9,973 bases of DNA from DATMXP01 sp964460935 (GTDB lineage: Bacteria; Acidobacteriota; Terriglobia; Terriglobales; Acidobacteriaceae): positions 1 through 9,973 of the forward strand of contig CAYWSM010000081.1 in the NCBI GenBank assembly GCA_964460935.1, read 5' to 3'. Both the position numbers and the translations under genes were made by a program. Positions within the stretch are counted from its first letter, which is position 1. Each line of letters opens with the position of its first letter. Shown piece after piece: positions 6,410 through 9,973 of this stretch. The notes beneath the pieces were generated by a model. That model saw only the letters and a list, made by a program, of their open reading frames with translations. It had not been told where the DNA came from and searched no databases.

Positions 6410-6630
6410 GTCGGTTCTCCTGTCTTGGTGATTCGTCACTTCCTCAGCGCGGAAGTATCTGCCGGAGCCAATTCCATTACTGCTGCACCGGCAGCATTCG
6501 CGTTTTGCTAGAATCCGCTTAACAGGCCGTCTGTCGTGGGGTTCTAGCCACGTCTGCAAAGTAGCAAGGCTCCCCTCCGGAAGTAACGAAACAAAGCCAA
6601 AGAAACACCAAAATCGTTAAGAAAGGTGCT
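6410..6630. promoter_or_regulatory. Divergent control region of the methyltransferase and regulator genes
   Basis: The 221 bases between the two divergent start codons carry no gene. Several possible protein-binding symmetries can be read. TGCTGC-ACCG-GCAGCA is at 6481-6496. GCTAGAA/TTCTAGC has arms at 6507-6513 and 6542-6548. CGTGG/CCACG lies at 6535-6539/6548-6552. CGTCTG is directly repeated at 6528 and 6551 (23-base period). CGGAAGTA is directly repeated at 6450-6457 and 6578-6585. OmpR-type winged helices usually bind direct repeats, so the direct repeats are the better operator candidates. No confident -35/-10 pair was found. Confidence 0.45.
6417..6421 (-). promoter_or_regulatory. Ribosome binding site fixing the methyltransferase start
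   Basis: A consensus AGGAG on the minus strand is seven bases from the ATG at 6409. It decides against the 50-residue longer open frame. Confidence 0.75.
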
Positions 6631-9240
6631 TTGGCCTGGAAGGCGAAACCGTTTGTGCCAAGCAAGTCTCTGAGCTACCGGTTCGGCGAATTTATCCTCA
6701 ACGTTGAGAGGGGATGTGTGCTCAGGGGCGGAACAGAAATCAAGCTTCGCCCCAAGGTTTATGACGTCCTCAAATACCTGGTGGAAAACCCCGGCCGTCT
6801 GGTCGGAAAGCAAGAGCTGATTCACGCCGTGTGGCCAGACAGTTTCGTCACCGACGACTCTCTGGTGCAGTGCACCGTCGAGCTGCGCCGGGCCTTGGGT
6901 GATCGCGATCAGCAGATATTGAAAACAGTCCCTCGTCGCGGCTACATACTCTCCGCCGAAGTGTCGCCACTTCCTTCACACGGTAATCTATCTCCTGATC
7001 ACCCTCCGCTTGAATCTCGCGATTTCAATCCAAGACCAATCGCAGCACAGTTCGGCAGGAAGCGGGTTGATCTGCCTACACCTCGCACGTCGCTGATCGG
7101 CCGCTCCCGTGAGGTACAGGAAGCCAGCGAGCTGTTGTTGCGCGATGATGCCCGGTTGTTGACCCTGACTGGCGCAGGAGGCGCGGGAAAAACTCGCTTG
7201 GCATTGGCAATCGCCCAGAACGTTGCCGACAAGTTTTCGGCAGGCGTCCAATTCGTAGGGCTGGCATCGATAAATCATCCCGACCTGGTTGCTACAGCCA
7301 TCGCAAAGTCGCTCGATGTTCAGCAAACTGCCAATCGCACGCTTCCGGAGCTGATCGGCGATGAATTACGGGACTCCGGCCCGTTTCTGCTGGTGCTCGA
7401 CAATTTCGAACAAGTCTTGCCTGCTGCCACGATGCTGGCGGAAGTTCTCGCGGCCTGCCCATCGCTTAAGATGCTGGTCACCAGTCGGGCTGGGCTTCGT
7501 GTTTACGGTGAACAGGAGTATCCGGTTGCACCTTTGCAGCAGAGCTCAGCGGTTGAGCTCTTTGTCCAACGTGCTACAGCAGTTCGCCCGAATTTCTCCA
7601 CGACACCAGACAATAAAACCGCGATCGAGGATATCTGTGCGCGCCTGGACGGGCTGCCTTTGGCGATTGAGTTGTCCGCTGCGAGAACTAAGGTACTGTC
7701 GCCGGCGGCTATTCTCGATCGTCTGCAGAATCGCCTTCAACTACTCACTGGCGGAGCCCGCGATTTGCCGGAGCGTCAGCAGACTCTTCGCAATACCATC
7801 GACTGGAGCCATAGCCTGCTCAACGAATCCGAACAAAAGCTGTTCCGGCGTCTCTCCACATTCGTTGGCGGGTGCACGCTCGAAGCTGCGGAGGCGGTGT
7901 GCGACACAGCGTACGATCTGGGTATCGACCTGTTTGATGGCCTCTCGTCGCTGTTGGACAAGAACCTGGTCCAGCGCCTGGAAGGAATTGGTTCGGAACC
8001 GCGTTTTGCGATGCTGGAAACGATCCGGGAATATGCGGCCGAAAGACTGGTAACAAGCGGCGAAGACGATGCAACCCGCCGCGCGCACGCCGCGTACTGT
8101 TTGGTGCTTGCTGAGGAAGGCAATCCAGAACTCCCGCCGGAACATCGCATCGCATGGCTCGCACGATGCGATGTTGAGATCGACAACTTTCGTTCCGCGC
8201 TCGACTGGTTGTTCGAAAGTCGCGAGCTTGATTGGGCTTTGCGCCTGTGTACCGCCCTCTTCCGATTCTGGGACATGCGTGAGCACCTCACAGAAGGACG
8301 GGCCAGGCTGGAAACCGTCCTCACGTTGGCGAGCAGCGGATATGAGAAAGAGCGGGCAAAGATCTGTATTTTTCTCGGGGCCCTCTCGACCGCGCAAGGC
8401 GATTTCTCCTCGGCACAGCGCTTCCTGGAACGGAGCCTGCAGCTTTACGAACAACTCGGTGACAACTGGGGCATTGCCGCTTCGTTGAATGCTCTTGGAG
8501 TTTCCGCACGTGACAGCGGCGATTATGAATCCGCTCAAAAACACTTTGAGCGCAGCCTAACTTGCTGGAGGCAGTTGTCCGATCGATTGTCGATCGCGCG
8601 CTGCCTGCATAACCTCGCCAACGTGGTAAGGGTACGGGGTGACTATGCGAGCGCAAGACAGGCTCTGCGCGAAGCGGCAGCTATTTTCAGACAGGTTGGC
8701 GACCGTAGCGGCGCAGCGTGGTCGCTCAATCAGCAAGGAGACATTGCGCGCGAAGAAGGCGACGTGGCGGCGGCGCAAGAGTTATACCAGCATGCGCTTG
8801 CGGCCTTCCGAGACGCAGGAGATCGATGGGGCTCGGCTCGGTCTTTGGCGGACCTTGGAGCGATCTATTGTGAGCAGCGAGATTACGGTCCTGCACAGAA
8901 GGCGTACCGGGAGGCTCTGGAAGTATTCGCCGACCTCGGCCATCGTCGCGGCATCGCGCGCGCATTGGAAGGTTATGCCTGTCTGGCTGCCGGACAGGGA
9001 GATGCAGTGCGCGCTCTGAAGCTTGCGTCGGCGGCATCGCACCTTCGTCAGTTGATCGGAGCGCCACTCACCCAAGCGGAACAAGCGAAGCTCGATCAAA
9101 ATTTGAAGGCAGCGTGGAACGCGATCAGAGAAGAACACGGACGTCAGGCTTGGACTGAAGGATCGGCCATGAGCATGGATAAAGCGATCCAATACTCACT
9201 CGTGGATCCATCAGCTATTTCAGTTTTGCAGGATCAATAA
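6631..9240 (+). CDS. Winged-helix / STAND ATPase / TPR transcriptional regulator
   Basis: This 869-residue protein has the architecture of AfsR/MalT-like signal-transduction ATPases (COG3903 type). Residues about 14-110 form an OmpR/CadC-type winged helix (YRFGEFILN, PKVYDVLKYLVENPGRLVGK, LRRALGD, VPRRGYIL). An NB-ARC-like P-loop domain follows, with Walker A GAGGAGKT (181-188), Walker B LLVLDNFE (253-260), VTSR (283-286) and GLPLAIEL (341-348). The helical arm includes LRNTIDWSHSLLNESEQKLFRRLSVF-like sequence (386-412). From about 575 to 800 there are TPRs with an exact 40-residue period. The tail W-T-E-G-x-A-M-S-x-D-K-A-I (841-853) is usual in this family. ATP-dependent oligomerisation switched by a ligand is expected. 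The start is TTG at 6631 after AAAGGTG; GTG at 6655 is an alternative. It is divergent from, and possibly controls, the methyltransferase gene. Confidence 0.93.
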   Translation: MAWKAKPFVPSKSLSYRFGEFILNVERGCVLRGGTEIKLRPKVYDVLKYLVENPGRLVGKQELIHAVWPDSFVTDDSLVQCTVELRRALGDRDQQILKTVPRRGYILSAEVSPLPSHGNLSPDHPPLESRDFNPRPIAAQFGRKRVDLPTPRTSLIGRSREVQEASELLLRDDARLLTLTGAGGAGKTRLALAIAQNVADKFSAGVQFVGLASINHPDLVATAIAKSLDVQQTANRTLPELIGDELRDSGPFLLVLDNFEQVLPAATMLAEVLAACPSLKMLVTSRAGLRVYGEQEYPVAPLQQSSAVELFVQRATAVRPNFSTTPDNKTAIEDICARLDGLPLAIELSAARTKVLSPAAILDRLQNRLQLLTGGARDLPERQQTLRNTIDWSHSLLNESEQKLFRRLSTFVGGCTLEAAEAVCDTAYDLGIDLFDGLSSLLDKNLVQRLEGIGSEPRFAMLETIREYAAERLVTSGEDDATRRAHAAYCLVLAEEGNPELPPEHRIAWLARCDVEIDNFRSALDWLFESRELDWALRLCTALFRFWDMREHLTEGRARLETVLTLASSGYEKERAKICIFLGALSTAQGDFSSAQRFLERSLQLYEQLGDNWGIAASLNALGVSARDSGDYESAQKHFERSLTCWRQLSDRLSIARCLHNLANVVRVRGDYASARQALREAAAIFRQVGDRSGAAWSLNQQGDIAREEGDVAAAQELYQHALAAFRDAGDRWGSARSLADLGAIYCEQRDYGPAQKAYREALEVFADLGHRRGIARALEGYACLAAGQGDAVRALKLASAASHLRQLIGAPLTQAEQAKLDQNLKAAWNAIREEHGRQAWTEGSAMSMDKAIQYSLVDPSAISVLQDQ

Positions 9241-9487
9241 GACGTCGAACCGCCGAGACACGATCAGCGGGAAGTCCGACCCGGCGAGCGTGTTCCCGAA
9301 TACTGTTCTCGTCAGGCGCGAGATATACGCAGTAAACCTTATCCTCGGTCACATAGCTGTGCAGCCACTGGATCTGAGGACCCATCTCGTTCAACACATC
9401 AAGCGAACGCAGCGATAGATCGCGGAGTTCAGCTTCCGACAGCTTGCCCGCACCGGGAACTTCGCGCTCAATAACGAATTGCTGCAT
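9215..9487 (-). CDS. DUF4242 small protein (SCO4226-like)
   Basis: The 90-residue product begins MQQFVIEREVPGAG and ends with HARRVGLPADRVSAVRRLIDPAK (66-88), the clearest signature of DUF4242. The central part WLHSYVTEDKVYCVYLAPDENSIREHA is also typical. The family has a ferredoxin-like fold; the Streptomyces member SCO4226 is described as nickel-binding, but function elsewhere is unclear. The frame is open to a GTG at 9505. The ATG at 9487 is chosen because it gives the normal family N-terminus, although its ribosome binding site is weak. The last 26 bases overlap the 3' end of the convergent regulator gene. Confidence 0.85.
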   Translation of the reverse strand: MQQFVIEREVPGAGKLSEAELRDLSLRSLDVLNEMGPQIQWLHSYVTEDKVYCVYLAPDENSIREHARRVGLPADRVSAVRRLIDPAKLK

Positions 9488-9555
9488 GGGCAAATAGTTT
9501 TCCACGAAACGGCCGGGCTCACAACCCAGGAATCGGTTCCGGGCTGTTTGATTGC

Positions 9556-9594
9556 AAAAAAAAAGCGCAGCCGCTTCGAGGCGAAGAGGCTGCG
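9556..9594 (-). terminator. Intrinsic terminator of the PEP-CTERM gene
   Basis: On the minus strand a GC-rich stem is followed, after one base, by nine T residues (complement of 9556-9564). The arms are CGCAGCC (9566-9572) and GGCTGCG (9588-9594), extended inward by CTTCG/CGAAG (9574-9578/9582-9586) around an AGG loop. It lies 19 bases after the PEP-CTERM stop codon and upstream of the DUF4242 gene, so it separates the two minus-strand transcripts. Confidence 0.9.
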
Positions 9595-9613
9595 GATGTG
9601 CTTTCGGATGTTG

Positions 9614-9973
9614 CTACTTCCGCAGCTTCTTCCGAAGGGTTCCCAGACCAACCAACCCAAACCCGAGCAGCGATAGGGTTGCCGGTTCCGGAGTCGCAGC
9701 CGGACCCGCGACAAAGCCATCGATCGAAGGGCTTGATCCCGTGTCGATCAAACCAATCGCGCCGGGAATAAAGACCTTCGAGTCCGTGTATAGGATCACG
9801 GCATAGCTCGTGATTCCAGGCGTAACTAGCGGATTGAAGTTGATGCCGATAGTCCCGAAGCCGTTACGGTCAACACCGATAGGTTGCAAGGTGCCGCCTG
9901 CGGCCGCGTCTTGAACATCAATGGTGATGCCGTTGTCCCAGTCGCCAGTGCTGATCGTCTTGATATCGCCCGC
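9614..9973 (-). CDS. PEP-CTERM sorting-domain protein, 3' part
   Basis: The frame is open to the right edge of the window, so the N-terminus (expected signal peptide) is missing; 119 residues are visible. The C-terminus has all three parts of a PEP-CTERM sorting signal: the motif TPEPATLSL, a hydrophobic helix (LLGFGLVGLGTL) and a basic tail (RKKLRK). Such proteins are exported, recognised by an exosortase and usually linked to exopolysaccharide or the cell surface. The visible ectodomain is rich in Gly, Asp, Thr and Ile (STGDWDNGITIDV, SYAVILYTDSKVFIPG) and looks beta-rich; no enzyme motif is seen. The TAG stop is followed by a strong terminator. Confidence 0.88.
   Translation of the reverse strand, partial: AGDIKTISTGDWDNGITIDVQDAAAGGTLQPIGVDRNGFGTIGINFNPLVTPGITSYAVILYTDSKVFIPGAIGLIDTGSSPSIDGFVAGPAATPEPATLSLLGFGLVGLGTLRKKLRK

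Noticed and set aside
6544..6825. 93-residue minus-strand open frame in the control region
   Set aside because: It overlaps the start of the winged-helix domain in antisense and has no family resemblance.
7741..8544. 267-residue minus-strand open frame
   Set aside because: It is antisense to the regulator's ATPase and TPR coding region, with no recognisable domain; it is a shadow of a GC-rich gene.

Overview
The window looks like a chromosomal stretch from an acidobacterium, probably of the Koribacter/Terriglobales type. This is inferred from moderately high GC, a MerR-type helix-turn-helix fused to TPRs, a winged-helix/STAND-ATPase/TPR regulator, a PEP-CTERM surface protein and repeat-laden spacers. 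No rRNA, tRNA, CRISPR array, transposase or phage gene is visible. Almost all coding capacity is in ordinary-looking chromosomal genes.

Layout, left to right. Positions 1-565 hold no convincing gene. The first 225 bases are packed with consecutive inverted repeats, followed by an imperfect 30-base direct repeat, a G5/C5 hairpin and short CCACTA-type repeats. Positions 566-2853 are a minus-strand run: a YtxH-domain protein, a two-helix membrane protein, gcvT and gcvH. The last two are the aminomethyltransferase and lipoyl carrier of the glycine cleavage system. gcvP is not present between gcvH and the left edge. Positions 3044-3952 (plus strand) encode a MerR-HTH/TPR protein divergent from the YtxH gene.

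Positions 3986-6409 (minus strand) carry an Rv2258c-like SAM-dependent methyltransferase followed by an acyl-CoA dehydrogenase-fold flavoprotein. The latter lacks the usual C-terminal catalytic glutamate and resembles the DszC/HpaH-like monooxygenase branch. Divergent from them, across a 221-base control region with several small inverted and direct repeats, is a large plus-strand regulator (6631-9240): winged helix, P-loop ATPase, and TPRs with an exact 40-residue period. The arrangement suggests a small regulated unit in which the regulator controls the methyltransferase/flavoprotein pair; the substrate is unknown.

At the right end a small DUF4242 protein converges on the regulator with a 26-base coding overlap. 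Beyond it is the 3' part of a PEP-CTERM (exosortase-sorted) protein gene, with a textbook intrinsic terminator. The most interesting parts are the methyltransferase/flavoprotein/STAND-regulator unit and the palindrome-dense non-coding block at the left edge. No clearly new defence or mobile system was found.
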